From NCBI GenBank assembly GCA_003222675.1, contig QHWT01000054.1, positions 74,020-138,019 on the forward strand: a stretch of 64,000 nt of DNA, given 5' to 3'. The stretch comes from Acidobacteriota bacterium. GTDB lineage: Bacteria > Acidobacteriota > Vicinamibacteria > Vicinamibacterales > 2-12-FULL-66-21. The notes under the pieces were generated by a model. That model made no database searches, was not told where the DNA came from, and saw nothing but the letters and a program-made list of their open reading frames with translations. Of the stretch, positions 24,779 through 32,330 are shown in pieces. Made by a program: the position numbers and the translations under genes. Position 1 is the first letter of the stretch, and every line of letters begins with the position of its first letter.

Positions 24779-25083
24779 CTCTGGAAGCTCCGCGCGTCCA
24801 AGGAGCAACGCGCGTGCCTGTACGCCGTTCAGGAATATTCGCGAATTTCTTCAGGAAATTGCGAACAATCCATCGAACGGCGGGGCCCGCCTGCAGCCAA
24901 CACGTTGGCCGCCAGCTAAAAACTTGGCCGATTCAAATGGGGGTTCACGGTTCACGGTGCACAGTGCGGCGGGCTCGCGGACGCTGCAGTTCCCTGCTTG
25001 GAGAGCTAAGAACGGAGGACCGCCGAACTGCGAACCGACGAAGCTGAACCGTGAAACCCGTAAACCGTGAACCGTGCCGTGCG
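24779..25083. other. Intergenic region with a long inverted repeat; no gene seen
   Basis: Most of this 305-base stretch is the arm-core-arm repeat at 24942-25080. The remaining left part could hold the promoter of the zinc-ribbon gene. No other coding signal was found. Confidence 0.5.
24942..25080. repeat. Arm-core-arm repeat built on the word ggttcac / gtgaacc
   Basis: The left arm carries ggttcac twice at seven-base spacing (24942-24959). The right arm carries the complement, with aaccgtg words repeated at 25047-25076. The core of about 80 bases contains a ggcggg and ccgccg pair. The locus ends just beside the stop codon of the small membrane protein gene at 25084. Confidence 0.7.
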
Positions 25084-25233
25084 CTAGACCGTTCGGCGAC
25101 CACTGACAAGGCCGACCACGAACAGCACCAGGGCAATCACGAGCAACACATAGATGAAGTTGCCCAGTGTGTAGCCGCTGACGAGTCCGAGCAGCCACAG
25201 CACGAGCAGGATCACCGCGATCGTAAAAAGCAT
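25084..25233 (-). CDS. Small two-helix membrane protein (Lmo0937-like)
   Basis: The ATG at 25233 is preceded by a perfect aggagg site, giving only 49 residues. The protein is two hydrophobic helices (TIAVILLVLWLLGLVSGYTLG and FIYVLLVIALVLFVVGLVSG) ending in RRTV. This matches the small Lmo0937-type membrane proteins often seen in stress regulons. Function unknown. A longer frame to 25350 is rejected because of the ribosome site. Confidence 0.85.
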   Translation of the reverse strand: MLFTIAVILLVLWLLGLVSGYTLGNFIYVLLVIALVLFVVGLVSGRRTV

Positions 25234-25509
25234 CGTTGCCTCCTCTTTCCTGGAGAGCACGGTGCGTGCCCGCTTAACGGGCGACTGCAAAATCAACCTG
25301 AACGGCCAAATGTCGAACACCGAACGACTGAATCTCGATGAATTTGGCACGTGGCACTCAGCATTGCTAACGAGGAAGGCTTTTCAGGAAACTGTTACGC
25401 GGCGCCTAGCCTCTGCTGTAGTTGCCTCGCGACGCCTCCATGTGTGTCGGAGGCTACGTACTTCGCCTCAGCCGCACCATCTTGCCGTCATTTCAAGCCC
25501 GGCATTACG

Positions 25510-28500
25510 ATGACGCCCATGCTAATCGTCAACTCACGCATGTTTGCGGCGGTGCTCGTGATCGGTCTCGGTCTGGTGAGTCCCGCAACGCCGGCTCGCG
25601 TTTGCGCGCAGGCGACGACCGCTGCGAACGGCGCGATCGACACGTCGCTGTTCGCGGGACTGCGCTGGCGATCGATCGGCCCGAACCGGGGCGGCCGATC
25701 GCAGGCCGTGGCGGGCAGCGCAAGCCGACCGCTCGAGTACTACTTTGGCGCAACCGGTGGCGGGGTATGGAAGACGACGGACGGCGGACAGACGTGGCGG
25801 CCGGTCTCCGATGCCACATTCAGGAGTTCGTCGGTGGGCGCTGTCGCGGTCGCGGCGTCGAATCCCGATGTCGTCTATGTCGGCATGGGTGAGACTGAAC
25901 TCCGCGGCAACATCATTCAAGGTGACGGCGTTTACAAATCGTCTGACGGCGGAAAGACGTGGTCGCACGTCGGTCTCGAGAAGACGATGGCGATTTCGCG
26001 TATCCGCGTGCATCCAACGAATCCCGACATTCTGTACGTCGCGGCGCTCGGCAATCCGTACGGCACCAACCCTGAGCGTGGCGTATTCCGCTCGAAGGAC
26101 GGCGCAAAGACGTGGCAACGCGTGCTGTTCCGCGACGACAAGACCGGCGCCGTCGATCTGTCGATGGACCCCCAGAATCCCGACGTGCTCTATGCGGGGC
26201 TGTGGGAAGTATTCCGCACGCCGCATTCGCTGTCGAGCGGCGGGCCGGGCAGCGGACTTTTCAAGACCACGGATGGCGGCGCGAACTGGACCGAGCTGAC
26301 GAAGAATGCCGGGCTGCCGAAACCGATCTGGGGAAAGGTCGGCGTGTCAGTCTCCGGCGCCGAGCGCAATCGCATCTACGCCATCATCGAAGCGAAAGAC
26401 GGCGGCGTCTTCCTGTCTGACGATGCCGGCAGGAACTGGAAACCGATCAACGACGATCGCCGGCTGCGGCAGCGCGCGTTCTACTACTCGCGCATTTACG
26501 CCGACCCGCAGGTGAAGGATACGGTCTACATCCTCAATACCGGCATCTACCGATCGACCGACGCGGGCAAGACCATCCGCGGCATCCGCGTGCCGCATGG
26601 CGACAACCACGACCTCTGGATCGCGCCAAACGATCCAAAGCGCATGATCAACAGCAACGACGGCGGCGCGAACGTCTCGGTCAACGCGGGAGAGACGTGG
26701 ACCGACCAGGACTTCCCGACCGCACAGCTGTACGGCGTGGTCACGACCGCCCACGTCCCATATCACGTCTGCGGCGCCCAGCAGGACAACAGCACGGTGT
26801 GCGTGCCGAGCACGGGAACGGGCGACGAGCTGTATCAGGTCGGCGGCGGCGAAAGCGGCTACATCGCGCCGGATCCGCGCGACGTCGACGTGTTCTACGC
26901 GGGGAGCTACGGCGGCCTGCTCACGAGAATCAACCGGCGCACCGGCGAGCGCCGCGCGATCAACATCTGGCCCGACAACCCGATGGGACATGCCTCGGGC
27001 GACATGACCGAGCGCTTCCAGTGGACGTATCCGATCGTGATCGCGCCAACCAATCCACAGACACTCTACGCGACGTCGCAGCACGTCTGGAAATCGACGA
27101 ATGAAGGACAGACCTGGGAGAAGATCAGTCCGGACCTGACGCGACATGATCCGTCGACACTGCAGGATTCGGGTGGTCCGATCACGCTGGATCAGACCGG
27201 CGTGGAAACGTATGCAACCGTGTTCGCGCTGGCTCCGTCACCGATCGATGGCAACATCGTCTGGGCGGGTTCAGATGACGGCCTCGTACACGTCACGCGC
27301 GATGGCGGCAAGAATTGGGAGAAGGTCACGCCGGCGGATCTACCGGAATTCGCGCGCATCAGCCTGATCGAGGCGTCCCCTCACGATGCGGGCACCGCGT
27401 ACGTGGCGGCGAACCGCTATCAGCGTGCGGACCGCGCGCCTTATGTCTATCGCACCCACGATTACGGCAAGACGTGGACGAAGATCGTCAACGGCATCCG
27501 TTCGGACGACTTCGCGCGTTCGATTGAAGAGGACCCGAAGCGCAAGGGACTGCTCTGGGTCGGCTCCGAGACCGGGATGTACGTGTCATTTGATGATGGA
27601 GATGTGTGGCAATCCTTCAGTCTCGACCTGCCTGTGACGCCGGTCCACGGCGTGCTCGTCAGGAACGACGACCTGGTCATCGCGACACACGGGCGGTCAT
27701 TTTACGTAATGGATAACATCGCCGTGCTGCGTCAAATCGGTCGCGACACGACGAATGAACCGGTGGTCCTGTTCAAGCCGGGAGATGCGATACGGTCGGT
27801 CTCGCGCGGTGTCGCCGTGGATTACTTCCTGAAGCAGGCAGCTGACAAAGTGACGATCGAACTCCTCGACACGCAGGGAAACGTCATTCGATCGTTCACT
27901 GGAGAAGGCCATGAACCGGAGACGCAGCCCTCGGCGCAACCGGCCGCGGGTGAGGAGGAAGACAACTTCCGCCCGCCGCCGCCGCGCGTGGCGGCAAAAC
28001 AGGGATTGAATCGTTTCGTCTGGGACACGCGCTATCCGGATGCGCGGACGTTTCCCGGCCTGATCATGTGGGCGGGCAGCACGCGGGGACCCGCTGCGCC
28101 CCCGGGGCAATATCAGGTGCGCCTCACCGCGGCGGGACAGACGAAGACGCAGCCGTTCGCGATCGTGCGCAACCCGCTGGGCACGGCAACCGATGCGGAC
28201 CTGCAGGAACAATTCAGGCTGGCCAAACAGATCAACGATCGCGTCACGGCCGCGAACGAAGCGGTGCTGCGGCTCCGCAGCATCAAGGAACAGATCGGCG
28301 AGCGGCTGACGAAGCTGAAGGACGCGAAGATCAAGTCGACCGGCGATGCGCTGACGGAGAAGCTGACCGACGTGGAAGGGGAGATCTACCAGTTTCGCAA
28401 TCGCAGCAATCAGGATCCGCTGAACTTCCCGATCCGTCTGAACAACAAGCTCGCGGCGCTGCAGGGCATCGTCGAGAGCGGCGACTACAAGCCGACGGAC

Positions 28501-28656
28501 CAGTCGTACGCTGTCTTCAAGGAACTCGCCGCCGCGCTCGAGAAGCAACTCGGGCGCGTCGACGTCCTGATCGAGACGGATGTGGATGCGTTCAACAAGC
28601 AGATCGTCAGAAAGAAGCTGGAACCGCTCAAGACGGAGGTTCCCGCTCCACGGTGA
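25510..28656 (+). CDS. Secreted sortilin/Asp-box (BNR) beta-propeller protein
   Basis: Starting at the ATG at 25510, the protein has 1048 residues; starts at 25519 or later are possible because no strong ribosome site is seen. A signal peptide is followed by RSIGPNRGGRSQAVAGS. Asp-box motifs recur in pairs of propellers: TTDGGQTW, SSDGGKTW, SKDGAKTW, TTDGGANW, SDDAGRNW, STNEGQTW, TRDGGKNW, THDYGKTW. The C-terminal 300 residues (after VTPVHGVLVRNDDLVIATHGRSFYV) include a FNxxI-like beta domain and a helical tail. Such VPS10-like proteins are common in Acidobacteria and are often called glycosyl hydrolases, but catalysis is unproven. Its 3' end overlaps the uricase gene by 29 bases, tail to tail. 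Confidence 0.9.
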   Translation: MTPMLIVNSRMFAAVLVIGLGLVSPATPARVCAQATTAANGAIDTSLFAGLRWRSIGPNRGGRSQAVAGSASRPLEYYFGATGGGVWKTTDGGQTWRPVSDATFRSSSVGAVAVAASNPDVVYVGMGETELRGNIIQGDGVYKSSDGGKTWSHVGLEKTMAISRIRVHPTNPDILYVAALGNPYGTNPERGVFRSKDGAKTWQRVLFRDDKTGAVDLSMDPQNPDVLYAGLWEVFRTPHSLSSGGPGSGLFKTTDGGANWTELTKNAGLPKPIWGKVGVSVSGAERNRIYAIIEAKDGGVFLSDDAGRNWKPINDDRRLRQRAFYYSRIYADPQVKDTVYILNTGIYRSTDAGKTIRGIRVPHGDNHDLWIAPNDPKRMINSNDGGANVSVNAGETWTDQDFPTAQLYGVVTTAHVPYHVCGAQQDNSTVCVPSTGTGDELYQVGGGESGYIAPDPRDVDVFYAGSYGGLLTRINRRTGERRAINIWPDNPMGHASGDMTERFQWTYPIVIAPTNPQTLYATSQHVWKSTNEGQTWEKISPDLTRHDPSTLQDSGGPITLDQTGVETYATVFALAPSPIDGNIVWAGSDDGLVHVTRDGGKNWEKVTPADLPEFARISLIEASPHDAGTAYVAANRYQRADRAPYVYRTHDYGKTWTKIVNGIRSDDFARSIEEDPKRKGLLWVGSETGMYVSFDDGDVWQSFSLDLPVTPVHGVLVRNDDLVIATHGRSFYVMDNIAVLRQIGRDTTNEPVVLFKPGDAIRSVSRGVAVDYFLKQAADKVTIELLDTQGNVIRSFTGEGHEPETQPSAQPAAGEEEDNFRPPPPRVAAKQGLNRFVWDTRYPDARTFPGLIMWAGSTRGPAAPPGQYQVRLTAAGQTKTQPFAIVRNPLGTATDADLQEQFRLAKQINDRVTAANEAVLRLRSIKEQIGERLTKLKDAKIKSTGDALTEKLTDVEGEIYQFRNRSNQDPLNFPIRLNNKLAALQGIVESGDYKPTDQSYAVFKELAAALEKQLGRVDVLIETDVDAFNKQIVRKKLEPLKTEVPAPR

Positions 28657-29476
28657 CTTCCACTATCCCGACCGGCTCGTCGTACGCGACGAACAGCGCG
28701 TCCGCATCGAGCGATAGTTCGAGCAGGTCGGCGGGCCGGTAGGGACGCTCCTTCAGCGCCAGCGTCACCGTCGAGATTCCCTGATAGCTCGTCACGATGA
28801 CATCGCCAATCGCGTAGAGCGTGTGCTGCACGGATCGGCTGGCGTGCCACGCGAATGTTTCGACGACGGCGGCTCGGATGCCCTGCCGGTACGGCGCGAA
28901 CGCGATATCGCCTTCAGCGTAGGACCAGGTCAGCGACAATGACGCGATGAGCAGCCGCTGCAGCCCGTCCGCGACTCCATTGTCGGTTTCGGACGCGGCA
29001 CGCCCTGACGCCAGGCCGCTCGTCCGCATCAGCGCGAGGTCCTGAATTCCCGACGACACAGACGTGCGCGTGCCGTTGCTCACGATGGCGGTGGTCCGGC
29101 GCTCCTGCGCCACCGGGGTGAACGCCTGCCCCTGCGCCTTCCCGCCGGCGTCGACGCGCATCCACGGCTGCTCGGAGATCTCGACGCGCACGCGTCCGAT
29201 CTGCGCGTGCTGACGAAGGACCCGGTCGCACAGCGCGAGCCCCAGCGTTTCGATCGCGGGATGGCGCTCTTCGCGCGCCACCTTATAGACGAGATTCTTC
29301 AGCGCTTCCCCCGGGAGCACACCCGAGGCGATTCCATCGCGGAACGCCGGTGCAAAATCCCCCTCGAAGCGCAGCGCGATCGTGAGGTCCTGCGGATCGT
29401 CGCGGTCGCCGCGCCGGACGATGCGGAGGAGGCGCAGCTGCGACTCGCCGTAGCTGCTCGAATGGATAAGCGCCAT
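28628..29476 (-). CDS. Urate oxidase (cofactor-free uricase)
   Basis: The 282-residue protein matches uricase along its length: HSSSYGESQLRLLRIVRRGDR, then QDLTIALRFEGDF, VLPGEALKNLVYKVAREE, and the central VRVEISEQPWMRVDAGGKAQGQAF, then the second tunnelling-fold half with SGIQDLALMRTSGLASG. It would convert urate to 5-hydroxyisourate using oxygen and no metal. No other purine-degradation genes are adjacent. It is divergent from acyP and converges with the propeller gene, sharing 29 bases. Confidence 0.9.
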   Translation of the reverse strand: MALIHSSSYGESQLRLLRIVRRGDRDDPQDLTIALRFEGDFAPAFRDGIASGVLPGEALKNLVYKVAREERHPAIETLGLALCDRVLRQHAQIGRVRVEISEQPWMRVDAGGKAQGQAFTPVAQERRTTAIVSNGTRTSVSSGIQDLALMRTSGLASGRAASETDNGVADGLQRLLIASLSLTWSYAEGDIAFAPYRQGIRAAVVETFAWHASRSVQHTLYAIGDVIVTSYQGISTVTLALKERPYRPADLLELSLDADALFVAYDEPVGIVEVTVEREPPS

Positions 29477-29502
29477 CGGGTTATACTAGTTCGCTTTCAC
29501 TC

Positions 29503-29775
29503 ATGCTGATCGCGCGGCGCTACGTCATCGCCGGACGTGTGCAGGGCGTCGGATTTCGATTTTTCGCCGAAGCGGCGGCCGTGCGCGAAGGAGTGCACGG
29601 CTGGGTGCGCAACCTGCCTGACGGCCGCGTCGAAGCGCGGATTGAAGGGGACGCCGAGGCCGTCGAACGCGTCGAATCCGCTTTGCGGCGCGGCCCTGCT
29701 TCATCACGCGTGGATGAAGTCACCGTGGAAGAAGAAGCGCCGAACCGACGCGTCACGGGGTTCTCGATTCGATAG
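29503..29775 (+). CDS. acyP: Acylphosphatase
   Basis: The 90-residue protein has the full acylphosphatase pattern. [35 protein letters not shown] contains the catalytic Arg (in VGFRFF) and Asn (in VRNLPDG). It hydrolyses acyl phosphates such as 1,3-bisphosphoglycerate. The start at 29503 lies 26 bases from the divergent uricase start, so the promoters must overlap. Confidence 0.93.
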   Translation: MLIARRYVIAGRVQGVGFRFFAEAAAVREGVHGWVRNLPDGRVEARIEGDAEAVERVESALRRGPASSRVDEVTVEEEAPNRRVTGFSIR

Positions 29776-29809
29776 GCGCAGGCCCCCCGCGAGGACAAAG
29801 AAGCCACAG

Positions 29810-30266
29810 ATGGAACTGCTCAAGACGCACATTCGCCACGTGCCGGACTTTCCCAAGCCGGGCATTCTCTTTTACGACGTGACCACGCTGTTGAAGGACC
29901 CACAAGGATTCAAGCTCGCTATCGACAGCATGTCGGAACCGTACCGCGGATCCGGTGTGACGCTCGTCGTCGGAATTGAAAGCCGCGGGTTCATCCTGGG
30001 ATCTGCCGTCGCCGATCGGATTGGCGCAGGCTTCGTTCCGGTGCGGAAGCTCGGGAAGCTGCCCGCACAGACGGTTCGCGCAAGTTACGATCTCGAATAC
30101 GGCAGCGACAGCCTCGAAATGCACCGCGACGCCATCGAGAAGGGACAGAAAGTGCTGATCGTCGACGACCTGCTCGCAACCGGTCACGTTCCTGATCGAG
30201 CTGGTGGAGTTGAACGGCCGCGCGAAGCTCCAGGGCGAGAAGGTCCGGGCGGTGCTGCAGTACTGA
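29810..30266 (+). pseudogene. apt: Adenine phosphoribosyltransferase, broken by an internal deletion
   Basis: The first 120 or so residues are a normal Apt: [47 protein letters not shown], and the PRPP loop [11 protein letters not shown]. Just after DDLLATG, at about 30181, the frame changes. The expected GGTA...helix...G(I/V) stretch of about 20 residues is absent, and the normal C-terminus [20 protein letters not shown] continues in another frame to TGA at 30264-30266. This is an out-of-frame deletion of roughly 60-70 bases inside the catalytic loop. As written, the enzyme should be inactive; an assembly error is possible. Confidence 0.85.
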
Positions 30267-30269
30267 GTC

Positions 30270-30352
30270 GCCAGTTGCCAGTTGCCAGTTCACGCTGGCG
30301 TAGGGCGCATCGACATTGGAAACTGGTAACTTGAAACTGGCAACTGGTAACT
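30270..30352. repeat. Arm-core-arm repeat built on agttgcc / ggcaact, between apt and tRNA-Arg
   Basis: The left arm repeats agttgcc at seven-base spacing (30270-30290). The right arm (30320-30352) carries the complement as aactggt, aactggc and aactggt words. The core is about 30 bases. It starts four bases after the apt stop codon and ends nine bases before the tRNA. Confidence 0.75.
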
Positions 30353-30360
30353 TCGTTTTG

Positions 30361-30437
30361 GCGCCCGTAGCTCAGCAGGATAGAGCATCGGTTTCCTAAA
30401 CCGGGGGTCGCAGGTTCGAGACCTGCCGGGCGCGCCA
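30361..30437 (+). tRNA. tRNA-Arg (anticodon CCU), CCA encoded
   Basis: Acceptor arms gcgcccg and cgggcgc pair perfectly, followed by the discriminator g and an encoded cca. The D arm (gctc/gagc), anticodon stem-loop with loop ttCCTaa, and T arm (gcagg-ttcgaga-cctgc) are all present. The anticodon CCU reads the Arg codon AGG. The gene is flanked on both sides by the same heptamer-word repeat. Confidence 0.96.
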
Positions 30438-30464
30438 CGTTCTTGATCGCACACTTGCCGCGCC

Positions 30465-30502
30465 AACTGACTGGCAACCGGCAACTGGCAACTGGTAACT
30501 GA
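30465..30502. repeat. Heptamer-word repeat downstream of tRNA-Arg
   Basis: Words aactgac, ggcaacc, ggcaact, ggcaact, ggtaact recur at seven-base spacing. They match the right arm of the repeat upstream of the tRNA. The block ends directly before the ATG of the TPR protein gene at 30504. Confidence 0.72.
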
Positions 30503-30503
30503 C

Positions 30504-31247
30504 ATGAAAGCTGTTGAAAGACATCGCCTGAAAGGGAACGAATTCGTGCACTCGGTGGCGCGGGCCCGCGAGGCGGTTGCCGAGCGTCGCGGCGAAGTGA
30601 CAATCCTCGTGGCGATTGCGATCGTCGCGGTCGTCGTAGTGGGCGGATTGTTTGCGTGGCGGACCAATCGCAACGCGAAGGCGACGAACCTGCTCGCCAG
30701 CGCGCTGGCGATCGCGGAAGCGCCCGTCGTCGCGCCGCCACTTCCGGCGCCGGGAAGTCCGCCGCCCGTCCAACAACCGGGCACGTTCCGTACCGAGCGT
30801 GAGCGGCTCGAGGCGGCGCTGCCACGCCTGCAGCAGGCCGCCGATGCATATCCGAACACCGATGCCGGCATCACCGCGCGCTTCCGTCTCGCGGGATCGC
30901 TCGCCGAGCTCGGACGCTACGCCGAAGCGGAGCAGCGCTACCAGGAAGTCATTGGGAAAGCGGGGACCAGCAGCATCTACAGCCGCACGGCGCGCCTCGG
31001 CATCGGCGACGCGCAGATGGCGCAGGGTAAGTACGACGCCGCGATCGCCACGTTCAAGGAGTTGTCCACCGACACGCAGTCGCAGCTTCCGCTCGACGGC
31101 GTGCTCATGCAGCTCGGACGCGCGGCGATGCAGGCAGGGAAAAGAGAGGAAGCAACCCGCGCCTTCACGCGAATCGTCGACGAGTTCCCGCAGTCGCTCT
31201 ACGCGCCGGAAGCGAAGGAGAAGATTGCGGAACTGAAGAAGGCTTAG
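30504..31247 (+). CDS. Membrane-anchored tetratricopeptide repeat protein
   Basis: The 247-residue protein has a cytoplasmic N-terminus (VARAREAVAERRGE), one membrane helix at residues 32-51 (VTILVAIAIVAVVVVGGLFAW), a Pro-rich linker (PPLPAPGSPPPVQQP), and TPR units from about 100 on (FRLAGSLAELGRYAEAEQRYQEV, GIGDAQMAQGKYDAAIATFKE, GRAAMQAGKREEATRAFTRI). The layout resembles YfgM-like ancillary proteins of the Sec translocon, but this assignment is by architecture only. The ATG follows a repeat, with no clear ribosome site. Confidence 0.85.
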   Translation: MKAVERHRLKGNEFVHSVARAREAVAERRGEVTILVAIAIVAVVVVGGLFAWRTNRNAKATNLLASALAIAEAPVVAPPLPAPGSPPPVQQPGTFRTERERLEAALPRLQQAADAYPNTDAGITARFRLAGSLAELGRYAEAEQRYQEVIGKAGTSSIYSRTARLGIGDAQMAQGKYDAAIATFKELSTDTQSQLPLDGVLMQLGRAAMQAGKREEATRAFTRIVDEFPQSLYAPEAKEKIAELKKA

Positions 31248-31322
31248 GAGCTCGCGGATGCGTGGCGAAGTGAAAGAAAACAGGCAGGGGACGGAGTGGC
31301 AGCTCCGTCCCGCCGGCGGATA

Positions 31323-31658
31323 TTACCTGCGCGGTGCGCCGTCGTAAACGGCGTCGAATGAGTGCGCCGGCGAGGCGCCGACGACTTGAACACTACGGAC
31401 AGCACCGCGCGGGACGAACACCATGTCACCTGCGGTCAGAATTGCGGACTCTTCATCAATCGTGATTCTCACCAGGCCCGACACAACCGCGTCGACCCGT
31501 TCGCGCGGGTCCGCCTCGGGAGCGACAACGGTGCCGGCGGGCCACTGGCACGTGGATACTGCATATCCACGTGTCTCGAGCTTCTGGCGCAGCGCAGCCT
31601 GCGTCAACGCTCCATCCCGCCGCGGATCCCACCGCTCGATGCGCATCACTCGCACCAT
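31323..31658 (-). CDS. Cupin-domain protein
   Basis: The ATG at 31658 has the site ggagg at good distance, giving 111 residues (MVRVMRIERWDPRRDG); a longer frame to 31784 lacks this support. The core is one small cupin barrel: ALRQKLETRGYAVSTCQWPAGTV, then the double-glycine-like turn VDAVVSGLVRITIDEESAIL, then LTAGDMVFVPRGAVRSVQVV. Few metal-binding His residues are visible, so it may be a sugar- or ligand-binding cupin rather than a metal enzyme. The PilZ gene upstream on the same strand is separated by 92 bases. Confidence 0.78.
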   Translation of the reverse strand: MVRVMRIERWDPRRDGALTQAALRQKLETRGYAVSTCQWPAGTVVAPEADPRERVDAVVSGLVRITIDEESAILTAGDMVFVPRGAVRSVQVVGASPAHSFDAVYDGAPRR

Positions 31659-31750
31659 ACCGGCCCTCCGAGATCGATCCGTGCGCCAATAGCGGCCTGC
31701 CCACGCCAGACGCGCGAGCCCCGCGGCGGTCAAGAACGCGGCGGGAACGC

Positions 31751-32194
31751 TCACGCGGTCCTCGTCTGCTCCTGCTCCGACCACGTCGTCGCGCGCGGAG
31801 CGGGCTCGGCGTCCGCTGCGCGCACCGGCTCGACGAGGAGTCGCAGCGCATATTCCGCCGGAGCGCCCGTCGTCTGGCTGTAGGCGCCCACACGGAACAC
31901 TGCGGAGAGCACATTGGGTTTGCGCAGCGCTACGGGCAGGTCTGGACGATTGCGGGCCTCGCGATCGATTTGGAAATACACGAGGCGATAGAGCGGAATC
32001 GCAGTGCCGCTCAGGCAGTCGACCGACACACCGTGGTCGCTGACATCACGCGTAACCACAGACGCCATTCGCGTCGTGCCCCGCGCATCCTTCCAGACGA
32101 TTTGCCCCGGCACGGCGACGGCGCGCCGTTCCGAGGTGCGCTTGTCAGCGCGAGGCTGGTGGGGTCCCTGCACGAGACGAAGACGCTGTTCCAT
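31751..32194 (-). CDS. PilZ-domain protein
   Basis: The ATG at 32194 has cggagg upstream, giving 147 residues. The N-terminal KRTSERRAVAVPGQIVW and the segment VTRDVSDHGVSVDC match the PilZ c-di-GMP-binding pattern (RxxxR then [D/N]xSxxG). The rest of the barrel is present (PLYRLVYFQID, VFRVGAYSQTT), and a charged tail follows. It probably responds to cyclic di-GMP; the output cannot be told. Confidence 0.82.
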   Translation of the reverse strand: MEQRLRLVQGPHQPRADKRTSERRAVAVPGQIVWKDARGTTRMASVVTRDVSDHGVSVDCLSGTAIPLYRLVYFQIDREARNRPDLPVALRKPNVLSAVFRVGAYSQTTGAPAEYALRLLVEPVRAADAEPAPRATTWSEQEQTRTA

Positions 32195-32330
32195 GGGACT
32201 TGACCTCCGGGGTGGCAGTTGCCGGAGACATATCAAGTCGCGCGCCGTGTCCAGCCAGAAGGCAGTGTAGGGAGGTAAGCGACTGGCGTAGCAGGACTTA
32301 CGTACCGAAGGCGGTCATCGCCTTGACGCT

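Noticed and set aside
29810..30266. apt change explained by recoding, as for the peroxiredoxin
   Set aside because: There is no in-frame stop at a functional residue; a stretch of the fold is missing, so deletion is the simpler reading.
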